From assembly GCA_009801015.1 (NCBI GenBank), contig VHZZ01007919.1, forward strand, positions 19,609 to 42,580: a DNA stretch of 22,972 nucleotides. The letters run 5' to 3'. The notes beneath the pieces were generated by a model that made no database searches, was not told the origin of the DNA, and saw only the letters and a program-made list of their open reading frames with translations. Below are positions 9,905-20,162 of the stretch, in pieces (position 1 is the first letter of the stretch; every line of letters begins with the position of its first letter). This DNA comes from Silene noctiflora. Its lineage: Eukaryota; Streptophyta; Magnoliopsida; Caryophyllales; Caryophyllaceae. Made by a program: the position numbers and the translations under genes.

Positions 9905-10507
9905 ATGAAAGGCAACCGAAAACCAAGGTACTCATCTTCAGCATCGCCGTCTACCGTCACCTACACATTCAGAAATGAAACTTGTGCCCCTCCCAAAACC
10001 AGTCAAATCCCCATCACAGTCCATCTCCATGATCACTCAGCTGCTGCAGCTGCAAAGATACAGGCTGCCTACAGAGCCCACACAGTCCGCAGACTACTGC
10101 AGAAGATCTACTCCGTCGAAGCAGAGACCGACAGACTGGAGGGTCTGATCCAGCTGCAGGAAACAGTTGATGCAGTGAGAAGCAGTGAAAAGGAGAAGAT
10201 GAGGATGAATGAAGCACTGATGAATCAACTGTTGAAGCTGGATTCTATACCGGGATTCGACCCGGGTGTGAGGGAGCTGAGGAGGAGTCTGAGCCGTCGG
10301 ATCGTGGCGTTGCAGGAAGTGATGGATGGGATTTGTGGGGAGAGGATGAGGATGGATGGATGGGATGATGTGGGTTTGGATTGGGATGAAGTAATTGGTA
10401 GGATTGAACAAGATGTGTGTAGGGAAAGAGGTGGAGATGAATTGGAAATGTTTTGTGCTAATAATTTAGGATTTCGTTGTCTGCAAAGATTTTTGAGTCA
10501 TCCTTGA
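9905..10507 (+). CDS. BAG5: BAG family molecular chaperone regulator 5-like (IQ + BAG domains)
   Basis: Encodes 200 aa in one exon. The start is the ATG at 9905; the open frame extends to GTG at 9899, not a plausible plant start. Residues 1-45 are Arg/Ser/Thr-rich with few acids, consistent with the mitochondrial presequence reported for plant BAG5. An IQ motif follows at 52-63 (IQAAYRAHTVRR), a calmodulin site. The BAG domain spans about 68-145 with the family signature LIQLQETVDAVRS, then KLDSIPG and the helix RRSLSRRIVALQEVMDGI. BAG domains bind the ATPase domain of Hsc70 as nucleotide-exchange factors, and in Arabidopsis BAG5 forms a calmodulin/Hsc70 complex. Length fits the family (about 215 aa in Arabidopsis, from memory). 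The frame is intact. The C-terminal 55 residues are acidic then hydrophobic and not assignable. Confidence 0.9.
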   Translation: MKGNRKPRYSSSASPSTVTYTFRNETCAPPKTSQIPITVHLHDHSAAAAAKIQAAYRAHTVRRLLQKIYSVEAETDRLEGLIQLQETVDAVRSSEKEKMRMNEALMNQLLKLDSIPGFDPGVRELRRSLSRRIVALQEVMDGICGERMRMDGWDDVGLDWDEVIGRIEQDVCRERGGDELEMFCANNLGFRCLQRFLSHP

Positions 10508-11599
10508 AAGATCACCAATCTTTATAAGTTTATAGCAATACCATATGAATCTTACAGTTTGATCCGAAGATGTACAATATTACATGAAATAGATTTTCTT
10601 ATGAGAAACGCATAGTTATTGGCAATTTCAGTATGATTTTTACAGTTTTTTATTTGCTAGAAATGTGGAAATTTTATGTGATTCACAGCATCAATTGACC
10701 AGAAATTGGTACAGGAGCTGGGCAATTTAAAAAATCAGAAGATGTACTTGGCCGACAATAATTTTGTGGTTGTTCGAGTAATACGACAGATGGTAAATTT
10801 GGCCATAACATTCCAACCATGGCTATTAACATATAATCCTGTATCAGAATGTAATCCTTGAGGGCAGAGGCAATTGACCGGAATATGAAAAATATCAACA
10901 CAGGATTAGAAATTACAATACGTTAATGCACCACTAAGGTTTTTGTGTGTTTAAGGAAAATTACAATACGTTAATGTTAATTTATTTTACGAGAAATTAT
11001 CTGTACAAACTTCCATCTTTCAAGAAGCTAAGGGACGATTTAGCAACCTGATGAATTGACGTCTTAGTTGACTTCGACTATACTCCAAAGATTTTGAGGT
11101 ATTCAACAAATTGTTCACATTTTCATTTTAATAGGATTGTGAATTTGATTTGTGGATTATTGTTAACTTGAAAATAAACTTTTAAACCTAGTCTAATATG
11201 TGTTATGGACAATGTAAAATTTGAAAATGTTAGTTAAAATTTCAAAAAAAGAAAAAATCATAGTTTACTCCTAACAACAAATCTTCTTGTTACAATTTTT
11301 TTTATTTTTTTGTTACTTTTTTTTTCCCTCTTTTGTGTAAAAGGAGCTATTAAAACGATTTAATGTTGACGGGATTCGAACCCAGATCATGAGTACCCGT
11401 GTTCCAATTCTTTAAGGAAAATTACTAATTTATCCTCCCTAGACTTAGAATAGCACAAATTTACCAACCTCGAATCCTTGATCCATGCAACTCAGCCAAT
11501 GAGCCCATATCATCCTGCCTCCAATCCACGGACAAAACGCCCAAAGTGCCCAACCTTAATGCATGTACAAAAAGAGCAATAGACTATGCACTGATACAA
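10508..11599. other. Intergenic DNA, no gene recognised
   Basis: AT-rich sequence after BAG5. The 3' UTR presumably takes the first 150-200 bases. An 18-bp word, aattacaatacgttaatg, is repeated at 10911 and 10959. A 72-codon minus-strand frame at 10683-10901 resembles nothing I know and has no support. No RNA gene beyond the tRNA-like fragment near 11369 is visible. Confidence 0.4.
11369..11400 (-). repeat. tRNA-like (B-box) fragment, possible SINE remnant
   Basis: On the minus strand the sequence reads ACTCATGATCTGG then GTTCGAATCCCGTC, a good Pol III B box (GGTTCGAATCC) with flanking T-stem pairing (CTGGG/CCCGT partial). No acceptor stem or A box at tRNA spacing is evident, so it is a fragment, most simply of a tRNA-derived SINE. 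Confidence 0.35.
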
Positions 11600-11684
11600 A
11601 CTACACCCTTTGGTATCACACTAATAGTAACATGATCTCACTTTTTACGAGGAAAAAGTGGGTCTATGTCACCTTTGGTGTAGT
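11600..11684. repeat. Fold-back element, 85 bp
   Basis: The ends ACTACACC (11600-11607) and GGTGTAGT (11677-11684) are perfect inverted repeats. An inner pair CACTTTTT (11639-11646) and AAAAAGTG (11653-11660) forms a hairpin with a 6-nt loop. Partial pairing between (CTTTGG.ATCAC / GT.ACCTTTGG) suggests a small MITE. No clear target duplication. Confidence 0.5.
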
Positions 11685-11716
11685 ATGCAAGGAATATATA
11701 AAATAACAGTTTTACA

Positions 11717-11920
11717 TTATAAGACAGTCTATTTTTGTAAAGAAAAAAACTATTAATTTACGCTAATTAATAAATTGTCTGTTTACACAATGAGATGAAT
11801 AAGACAAAGACAAAATGCATAGCGAAAAACAAAATATTTGTCTCACACACAAGTAGTGTATTACTTGACCCGTTTTATTCATAAGACGGATATATCTTTC
11901 TTAAAAGAGACTTATTACTC
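11717..11920. mobile_element. Possible degenerate MITE
   Basis: The left end TTATAAGACAGTCTATTTTT and the inverted right end AATAAGTCTCTTTTAAGAAAG are similar. Internal words (tgtttacacaatgaga, ttgtctcacacacaag, gacccgttttattcataaga) are typical of abundant short repeats with 'gacggtctta' ends. Boundaries are approximate. Confidence 0.35.
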
Positions 11921-12730
11921 AAAATTTTATGCCCTTTCTAAATTTAGTAATTGATTATTAATTTTAAAGTGAATAATATCGTTCCAAATTAATTATTTCA
12001 AGTAATGATCTGATTTTGATCAGTTCTTGGTATTTCTAATCCAGTGGTTTTAAATTGGTCATTTGAAATTAGGTCAGTTACGGGACAACAAAGTTAAAGT
12101 CAAGTTCGGAAGATGTTGAGTCAGTTTACAATTTGGCCCGAGGTTAATTTCTGGTATCAGGTCAACCTTTAAGAGTCAAGTCAATCAAGTCGGATTGATT
12201 TTGCAATGTTAGGTCGTTGCTCCTAGTATATGGCATTTTAAACCTAAAAGGCTAAAATTAAGTTATCAATCTATGTAGTTGTTTAAATTATCTAACCTCT
12301 AAATATGTTATGCGTAGATTATTGTTTTGTTTTAACATAATTCAACACAAATCACAATGTAGCTGGTCTGAACAGGTGGTGCTTATTATCAACAATTTTG
12401 AGTCAAACCCTCGTAAATATTGCACTACAAGACTCGGTCATTTAGGAATTACTGATATTTAATTAGTGTTTACAATATTCATTCCTACAACGTACTTAAA
12501 TTAAGTGTGTTATTTAACTCAAAAATAAGAGTATTTTCAAACAATTAAATTAAATGATACCGAATATTTTGTTTTCAGTTTTGGTGCCTTCCTGATTAAT
12601 TCTCACCTAATCTGGTGAAAGATTCAAAAAATTGTCGCTTTTGAACGTTCAATGCATCAATGTAATAAAATTAGGCCTAAAATTAGACTTGGTGAAATAT
12701 GAAAGCTGACTAGGTAAGATTTTAATCAAG

Positions 12731-13213
12731 TAAGACCCTGCTCTTTTTTTGCTTATTTTTCACTTATTTCAGTTCAGTTTAGCTATATTCATTCAGTTCA
12801 GTTCAACTCATCATCTCTCACAAATTAACTCTTACTTCAGTTTCATCCAGTTCAGCTCAGTTTTGGCCATGTTCTTTTGGACTTAATTTCAACTCAGTTC
12901 AGCTTCATTCAATTTAGTTCAGTTCAGTTCAATTCTTCTATTCACAAATTAACTCTTTATTTCAGTTCAATTCAGTTCCATTATGTTCAGTTCGGACAGT
13001 TTCAGTCCAAAAGAACATGACCTTCATCCAGTTCATTTCAACAGAGTTCCATTATTCAATTAAGTTTAGTTCAATTCAGCTTCTTTCAGCCAAAAAGAAC
13101 AATGCCTAAAAGCTAATTTGTAAAGAGATGAGCTGAATTTACCTGAATGAAACTGAATTGAACTGAACTGGACTAAAATAAGCTGAAATTAACTCTAAAA
13201 GAATAGGGCCTTA
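12731..13213. mobile_element. Nested cluster of Tourist-like (PIF/Harbinger) MITEs
   Basis: Five copies of one terminus occur. Two point right: GACCCTGCTCTTTT at 12734 and GGCCATGTTCTTTT at 12865. Three point left: they end at 13022 (AAAAGAACATGACC), 13106 (AAAAAGAACAATGCC) and 13210 (AAAAGAATAGGGCC). The copy 12734-13106 is flanked by TAA at 12731-12733 and 13107-13109, the PIF/Harbinger target duplication. Inside it lies a 158-bp copy, 12865-13022, with 19-bp inverted ends differing at one position. The interiors are built of TTCAGTTCAG-type words and share 'CTCATCTCT.ACAAATTA', giving extensive self-pairing. Confidence 0.78.
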
Positions 13214-15266
13214 AGTCTATGACTTTGCTATTGTCCTGAAAAAAAATATATTTTCATTAGTAAATACCATTGTGTGAAGAATATGGCCATCAAAATGTAA
13301 ACATGCATCACATTTTATTAGTGAAAAATGAGTTAAAGTTGTGTTATTGTTAAGCAATTATCATGTTTACTTGTTTTTTTACAATGAGATTTTAAGTTAA
13401 AAAAAGTCATAAGAAGGGTGCTAATAGGGTGAATAAATTTTGCTTAGTCACTCCCTTAAATCATAATCTTTGGTTGAAATAGTAGAGCACGTACTACATT
13501 TTCTAAACACGTAAAGAAACGAATGTCATCAATTTCTGATTTCATACTTGTGAATTTTCAAAGCAATTCGATCACAAGCAAGGCTGCTTTCTTCAGCTGA
13601 CATTACCAACCCTGAGCTACTTAAATGTTCAACTACATGCATTATACGGTGATTTTTTAATTAATTAGGATTATGTTTTTGTAGATGAAGCCAAACATCG
13701 TATTACTTAATTACGATTGAAGATTTTCAATTTCGGCTAATAATATTTTTAAACTAACGATAAGAGATAAAGTACGAGTAATATTCGATCATATAGGTTC
13801 TTTTTTTTTTTTTAAAAAAATATTCTTAATATCTTTATATTTCAGAAAATATATAATGAGAAAATAATTATCAAAATTAATACTTGACCTCTAAAGTCAA
13901 TTAGGTACAATGAAATGGGATGCATAAGACCGTACTACGTATCATACATTAGTAATTACTAACACAGTAACACGTAATTCAAAAATTAATGTGATCGGCC
14001 TTACATATATGAGTGAACTTATTATTAGTTGATATTTATTTGCAATTTCGACTTTGCTTATCTTTATTTGACTGATTTGACTGATGTAGCAGCTTATTTG
14101 ACCAAAATTTTATTTTTATTCATTTCACATTTTTACTGTTGTATATAACAGTTATCTTTTCAACTAATTTGTCAAACAGTCTTAACCAACTAGCTTATCA
14201 TCTTTTAAATTTTCAGCAGTACAGTTTTGTCAAAAAGCGCTTTCAATTTCTTATTTTCGCTTTGTTATCAATAATGATGTCATATTTTCAATTAAATGTG
14301 TGAAAACTATGTTTTATTTTGGTCCAAATATGTTTAGGTAAGATGAGTACGTAAGTAGTATACACTGATTCAAAACGAAAATCTATTAAATGGTCAACCA
14401 TTTTAACAGAAAATGACCCATGCAATTATTTAAGCTTACATAAGTATGACCTATACTTATAGTCACCGTACTCCAATTGTCAAAATTAAGTTTGAATATT
14501 ACTAATTCTTACCTGAGACTGGATCACCTAGAGTTTTAATAATATGATTTGTAATCTTTTCGTTCCGATCATTTATTTACCTTTGATTCTAACGAAACCA
14601 TTTGTAGAAATAATTGTTGTAATCTTAAGATCAAAGACTCATGAAAAACATTCTCAAATTAGAAAGATTAACAAACGAATAAAACACCTAAAAACAGAAT
14701 AGATGAATAAATAACCGGGATGAAGACTAAATCGTACCTTACGTATAAAACATAAATAATATTTTCATGGTTTGGATATATGTAAATATTTTAAGGCAAC
14801 TACCATGCATAAAACACATAACCCTCACTATCAGTCCATCAACTAACAAGTAATTTTTTATTAAAAATAAATCAGCAAAGCGTATCAAATCCCCCAACCA
14901 AGATGGAGAAATTCAACAATTCATGTACGGAGTTGTTGATATGAACTTAAAAGTAATTAAATCGATATTTGCACAATTGTTGCACCTACATAGAAAGGTT
15001 GAAATGGTATACATCTTTAAAAGCAATTTTAAAAATGTTTAGTGAGATAGAATCATTACCAACCCTACACACAATAATTGCATCAATAAAACTCATTCAT
15101 AGTTATTTAGTTATTTAGTTATTACAAGTAATAAATAAATAAGAGAAATATTTTCGGAGGTATTCTTTAATAGGAGAAATTAAGAAAAATAGGACAAAAT
15201 AAACATGAAAGAAAATTAACATAATTATGATTTTTATTTAAAGAAATACTTGCGTTCTTTCGGAGG
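13214..15266. other. Intergenic DNA, no gene recognised
   Basis: Very AT-rich, no ORF of note. Around 14080-14250 words such as cagcttatttgacc, tttgtcaaacagtctt and cagtacagttttgtcaaa resemble a common eudicot short repeat, too eroded to bound. The remainder shows homopolymer runs (T13 then A7 near 13801) and nothing else I can support. Confidence 0.4.
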
Positions 15267-15348
15267 ACGTCCTCCTTACACCCAAAGAAGAATTTTACAA
15301 TATTTAATTCTCATTTTGATACTCCTCCTTTATGTGTAGGGAGGACGC
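15262..15348. repeat. Fold-back element with GTCCTCC ends
   Basis: ACGTCCTCCTTACAC (15267-15281) matches the reverse complement of 15334-15348 (GCGTCCTCCCTACAC) at 13 of 15. A perfect 14-bp palindrome GGAGGACGTCCTCC sits at 15262-15275. Pairing continues partly inward (AAAGAAGAATT against AAAGGAGGAGT). It is a probable MITE remnant; no target duplication assigned. Confidence 0.5.
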
Positions 15349-15511
15349 TAATATTTTTCTTATATTATTCAATGTACAACTTGGATTCTTGGAAGGATTA
15401 GTTAGAGAACAACTTTTTAAAGTACCATTTAAATTAAGTAGTCTTTTAATTTGTATTAATGTAAATATTTTATTTTTATTTTTGATCTACCACATTACCC
15501 GATGATTGATG

Positions 15512-15677
15512 TAAGACTATGTTCTTTTCAGCTTAACTTTAGCTTAGTTCAACTCAGCTTATTTCAGCTTTATTTATCTAAGCTACCTCCAATTCAGTTC
15601 AACCTCATTACGCAAACTTCTACTCAGTACAGGTCATTTCAGCTTCGTTCAACCCAAAAAAAAAAAAAAAAACCTAA
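15512..15677. mobile_element. Solo Tourist-like MITE, about 160 bp
   Basis: It starts GACTATGTTCTTTTCAGC at 15515 after TAA (15512-15514) and ends at 15674 before TAA (15675-15677). The interior has the same CAGCTTA/TTCAACTCAG words as the cluster at 12731-13213. The right terminus, expected as AAAAAGAACA then GCC, has become an A run ending ACC. Length equals that of the nested 158-bp copy. A 93-codon frame across it is not a gene. Confidence 0.7.
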
Positions 15678-16447
15678 AATAAAAAGTGAATATTTTTCAT
15701 TATCATCACTCATTGCCAAGATGAAACACAAAAGCATTCAATCCTATAATTTCCCTCATCCAAATTATATAGTTTTCATTTGACTATAATATAGTCAATT
15801 CTAATCGTTATTTTCTCATAATTATACAACATTAACATTAAACCAAAAATGTTAAAATAGTTTGTTCAGATGAATCTATCTTGATAAATTAAATTCATGA
15901 AAGAGTATTTTCCCATCCACAAAAATTTGGGATATATGATCACTGTATAAATTATTGATGGATCACTTTTTCGTACCTGGTTATGTGTTTTTTATAACCC
16001 GTTTATTATTTATGATGTCAAAGTGACTATTTAATTCCTTCTAAGCATATCTACTTTATCTTTAACCATAATTTATACTCGTTTTGTTATATGTTGTACA
16101 AATCTTACTTTAAGTTGTAAAATATCGCTCAATTATTATGAGACCGTATCTCAAAAAACTTATTAAAGATAACGATATAAACGAATGTCCAAAAATACTC
16201 CTCAAACTCGAAAAGATCGACTTATTTATCTTTGCTCCTAAGAAAAAAACTACCAAAACAGCAATATAAAACAAGGGTCAATTGAAGCCAACCAAAAAAG
16301 AAAAAGTCCTAAACAATACCTAATCTACCTAAAAATAAGAGAAGAAAAAAAAAAAAAAAAAAACACCACCACCAAGTCACCAAGAAACACAACAGTAGTA
16401 TGATACAACCTTCAAAATAATTCCCGCGTTCCTTTCCTTTAATCCTT
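15678..16447. other. Upstream region of the mannanase gene, no gene recognised
   Basis: AT-rich with a 19-A run at 16345-16363. No ORF, RNA or bounded repeat seen. Distal promoter elements of the mannanase gene may be here, but none is recognisable. Confidence 0.35.
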
Positions 16448-16456
16448 TATATAAAG
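16448..16456 (+). promoter_or_regulatory. TATA box of the mannanase gene
   Basis: TATATAAAG fits the plant TATA consensus, 87 bp upstream of the ATG. It would place transcription start near 16480, just before the CAA repeat. Confidence 0.6.
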
Positions 16457-16491
16457 TGCACCTTTTACATGCACCATACATTATTTAACCA

Positions 16492-16494
<3 letters not shown>

Positions 16495-16524
<30 letters not shown>
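16495..16524 (+). repeat. (CAA)10 repeat in the 5' leader of the mannanase gene
   Basis: Ten perfect CAA triplets lie 18 bp before the ATG, within the predicted 5' UTR. Poly(CAA) leaders are unstructured and are known to favour translation initiation in plants. A length-variable microsatellite is likely. Confidence 0.85.
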
Positions 16525-16526
<2 letters not shown>

Positions 16527-16542
16527 TATATAAAACATATAT

Positions 16543-19500
16543 ATGAGGAAAATAAGGATTTTAAAGATCCAAATGCAAATGATGATTAAACAACAATTGA
16601 GAGAAAAATTGTTATACCCTTTTTTAGGAATTACATTATTAGCAACTCTTATTTACTTCAATATTGACTTAGATTTTGAATTTCCCATTGTTTTATGGCA
16701 AAGAAACATGGCTTTTGTCGGTGTCGATGATTCGACACACTTTGTTATTATGGAGCGTAACGATAATAATAATAATAATGGAAGGAAGATGATGGGTGGT
16801 CATGGTGATCATTATGATCATCATCAATCAAAGATGTATGTTAATGGTTGGAATTCATATTGGTTGTTGGAACCTCCTTCTAAGGAAAAGGTGGCTATTA
16901 TGTTTAAGAAAGCTTCTCAAATGGGGTTGAATGTTTGTAGAACTTGGGCTTTTAGTGACGGACCTGGTGCTAGATCCTTGCAGGTTTCTCCCGGGGTTTT
17001 TAACGACAAAGCGCTTCAGGTTAGTATGACTTGACGGTCTTATTTGAGAATTTGTGTTTCTGAAATGGTATTATATGCATGCATGTTGATTTCTTGTTGA
17101 TTCTAGTGTTTTGATTTTGTTAGTAGTTACCAGTTTGTGTTGATGTTGTTCATATGGGCACTAACGGATTTAGAAAATTTTATATTTTTGATGACGAAGC
17201 TCGCATATGATTTTATTTACTTTCTCTCTTGATTTTAGCTCGGTGAATTGGCATCGTTTGGTTGTCATAAGTGAATTAAACTCCCATGTATTTAAAAGTT
17301 ATTTTAGGATACAGTTAATTAATTACATATATCGGTCTTATTTGAGAATTTATTTTTGCAAAATGTTTTACTTATGTCTTGACTTTAACTTGGTAGGTAA
17401 GTTATTATAAGACAGTTAATTTTATAACGGTCTTATTTGATAATTTGTGTTTGTAAAATGTTTCACCTTCTATTTTAATTTTAGCTTGATGCATAAGTTA
17501 CTCCGTATTATAGGAGAGTTAATTAGCTATATATTGTATAACGGTGTTATTTTCTTTCAAGGTGATTTCTTTACCGATTGTAGTGTTTGGTTTTGTTATA
17601 CTTAGTTTGTGTTGACATTGTTTACTTGAAATGGGTTACGAAAATAATCTAGTCTATTTTAGAAAAACGAACTATGAAAAAGTCAAAATTGGGAAAAAAA
17701 AAAAAAAAAAAAAAGAACGACTTTGGTGTGTATTCGCATAATCGCATGTATGTTTAGTAATTGCATTTGTATTTGGTTGGAAGGTTCCTTGATTCCTTTT
17801 ATTGCTTTATTTGAAAATTCCATTTTAATGTTTGTTTTCAAGTGTTTAAATGTTTGTACTTTTTGGTCTAAGTTTCTTTGTGGTTTAGGTATTTTGGATT
17901 TCATATTTGGTAAGCTTTTTTGCTAGATTTGAATAGTGCAACTACTTTGCAGAATAAACTTGACATTGACTAGGTTTGGTTGGTGATGTACGTTATTCAC
18001 CTTGTTTGTTGATCAGTATTCGTCGAAACAATAACCGCGATTGCGACTATCCAACTGATTGCATGAAAGGCTAACTAGAGGGGGTGGGTGGTCAGTCATG
18101 GAAAACATCAGGAGAAAAAAGATTGTTAATTTCAGTTTACAGACATATGGGTCCTCTGATAATTTTATGGTATACTGTTAGTTTTATCCAACTGACTAAA
18201 CTTCTTAATCATCATTTGCTGGGAATGTATATGTGCATCCATGCTGCTTACATGACTCAGTCGTATCGATTTAGCATTTGGTGATTTAGGACTGTAAATA
18301 AGGTCCATCTGTGTGCCTTGACAACAAAACGTGAAAAGAAAACAAGTCGAATTGGAAAATGACTCGATTATATATACTGATTGTATGTTTTGTTATATGT
18401 TTGTGTAACAGGCATTAGACTATGTGATAGTGGAAGCGAGGAAGTATGGTATACGGTTAATCCTGAGTCTTGTGAATGATCTGAATGTGTTCGGAGGAAA
18501 AGCACAGTATGTTAAGTGGGCGCAGGAAGCTGGAGTCAATGTCTCATCCTCAGCTGATCCGTTTTATGAAGATTCTACCATTAAGGGTTACTATAAAGAT
18601 TACGTCAAGGTAACTGTTTATACGATTTTAGTTATTATTGATTAGTTGCCAAAAAAAAAAGTATACTTCTGATTTTCTAATTCTCTTCTTTTCTTCATTT
18701 CTGTATGTTTTAGGCTATCATCAAGAGAAAGAACTCCATAAGCGGAGTTAGATATTCCGAGGAACCTGCAATTTTTGCATGGGAGCTGATAAATGAGCCG
18801 AGATGTGAATCTAACTCATCGACTTTTATTCTTCAGGTGAGTAATTATTGCTTTGCTGATAGTGAAAGGCTTTTATGATTAGCCTTCTTCTAGCTTGCTG
18901 ATATCGATTTTGTTTATTTTATGCCTGATTGGATTGACGATAGGCTTGGATAACTGAAATGGCTTCATATATCAAGAGTCTGGACCACAATCATATGGTG
19001 ACAGTTGGGCTTGAAGGGTTTTATGGCATGAAAGCTACAGAAAAGTCGGAAGTAAATCCCGGAGAATGGGCTAGCGTACTTGGAACAGACTTCATACACA
19101 ACTCTGCTGTTGATGGCATTGACTTTGCTTCTGTTCATTTATACCCTGACAGCTGGTTAGTTTCTTCTCTTCATCATTCATCAGTCATCGCCAGAGACTC
19201 GGACTTGTGACTTGCACTTACAAGTTCAAGTCCCACTACCGGCACTTGTTAAGGGTTTCTGTTTTCTGACCTCGTCTTCCAAATACTTGGTTTGGCAATA
19301 GACATCTAGTATAGTTCAAGTGATCAAGTCCCACTACCGGCACTTGTTATCGTTTCTTTCCACTGGTTGCAGCGACTTAATTTTATATTCAAACTTGCAG
19401 GATGCCACACGCAAATGAGACTGAGAAGTTGAACTTCATATCAAAATGGATGGATTCTCATATCAGTGATGCCGAAAACATACTGAAGAAACCAGTTGTG

Positions 19501-19812
19501 TTTACTGAAGTAGGCTGTCCATCAGATGCCAAAGGGGAAATCTATAACCGACACTCTTTGTTCAAAACTGTTTTTGACAAAATATACGAGTCAGCCAAAG
19601 AGGGGAAAGCAGGAGCAGGGGCCATGATATGGCAATTATTTGTCGAAGACATGGATGAATATGAAGACGGATTTTCTATGGTGGCATGGAATCAGCCCGC
19701 AATTTACAGACTCATTGTAAAACAGTCTTGTAGACTTCGGAGTATCTTTTGGAAAAGGAAATCAATTCGAGAACTTGACTCAAATGATCCTTGTTACGGC
19801 CTTGTGTCCTAA
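16543..19812 (+). CDS. Endo-1,4-beta-mannanase (mannan endo-1,4-beta-mannosidase), GH5 family 7, membrane-anchored
   Basis: Cleaves internal beta-1,4 linkages of wall mannans. Exons: 16543-17019, 18412-18609, 18714-18836, 18944-19155, 19401-19812, all GT-AG and in phase, giving 1422 nt and 473 aa. After a basic N-terminus, residues 23-39 ([17 protein letters not shown]) form one hydrophobic helix, a signal anchor or uncleaved signal peptide; the enzyme then works in the secretory path or wall. The GH5 barrel starts at 98 ([10 protein letters not shown]). The acid/base is Glu253 (ELINEPRC) and the nucleophile Glu373 (FTEVG). SVHLYPDSW and AMIWQLF are the substrate-cleft motifs. Residues 71-97 are an unusual Asn/His/Asp-rich insert that relatives lack or have shorter. 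It is of the MAN2/5/6 type by its anchor, but I cannot assign the number. No lesion seen. Confidence 0.95.
17311..17560 (+). repeat. Tandem repeat, about 101-bp unit, in mannanase intron 1
   Basis: Units begin at 17311 and 17412 (acagttaatt) and 17515 (agagttaatt, partial). Each then carries an AAcggtcttattt-type stretch and gtaaaatgttt.ac. A further copy of ggtcttatttgagaatttg stands alone at about 17036. Confidence 0.65.
19227..19349 (+). repeat. 25-bp exact repeat, 98 bp apart, in mannanase intron 4
   Basis: Identical 25-mers starting caagtcccactaccggcac lie at 19227-19251 and 19325-19349. With the preceding bases, the first reads GTTCAAGTCCC, similar to a tRNA T-loop (B box). A tRNA-derived SINE fragment duplicated in tandem would explain both; not proven. 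Confidence 0.6.
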
Positions 19813-20162
19813 AACTAACCCGTATCTAAGAGTATTAATTTTGTGGACTATTAATCGCTACTTTCTCAAGTCGAATGGCTACTAAAACTGAAGACAAGAC
19901 GAAGAAGAAAGGTAACTTTGCCCGATCAATACGATTCAGAGGCATGTACTTGGTTTATTCTTTCTCCCCTTAGTTTTTGATTCATATAAAGGGATCTGTA
20001 AATAACACCAAAGTAGACATTTCTTGATGTTTGCAAGTTTATCTTTCTTCATAAGTTGTAATTTAGAAGTTGAAAAGCTCGAGTGATATGAGAGACTATA
20101 AGTCACATACATGTACATTATTCCACACAAAACGCAATGAAATTTTTTCAATTGATAGCGAA
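19813..20162 (+). other. Mannanase 3' UTR and flank
   Basis: The 3' UTR probably spans the first 200-250 bases. No gene or repeat seen before the Helitron at 20163. Confidence 0.4.

Noticed and set aside
9724-9978. 84-codon frame overlapping the BAG5 start
   Set aside because: Cys/Phe/Ser-rich translation of a leader sequence, in another frame from the well-conserved BAG5 protein.
2900-10507. FAH and BAG5 as a functional cluster
   Set aside because: Same strand and neighbours, but unrelated pathways, separate promoters and a transposon between them; plant genes of this kind are not co-transcribed.
10683-10901. Minus-strand 72-codon frame
   Set aside because: No recognisable motif, no promoter or splice signals, in AT-rich intergenic DNA.
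11369-11400. Functional tRNA gene
   Set aside because: Only the B-box/T-arm is present; no acceptor stem, A box or anticodon arm could be placed.
12731-13213. CRISPR-like or satellite array of TTCAGTTCAG words
   Set aside because: No constant repeat-spacer period; the words belong to MITE arms with inverted ends, and this is plant nuclear DNA.
15502-15783. 93-codon frame
   Set aside because: It runs through a Tourist-like MITE and an A run encoding poly-Lys.
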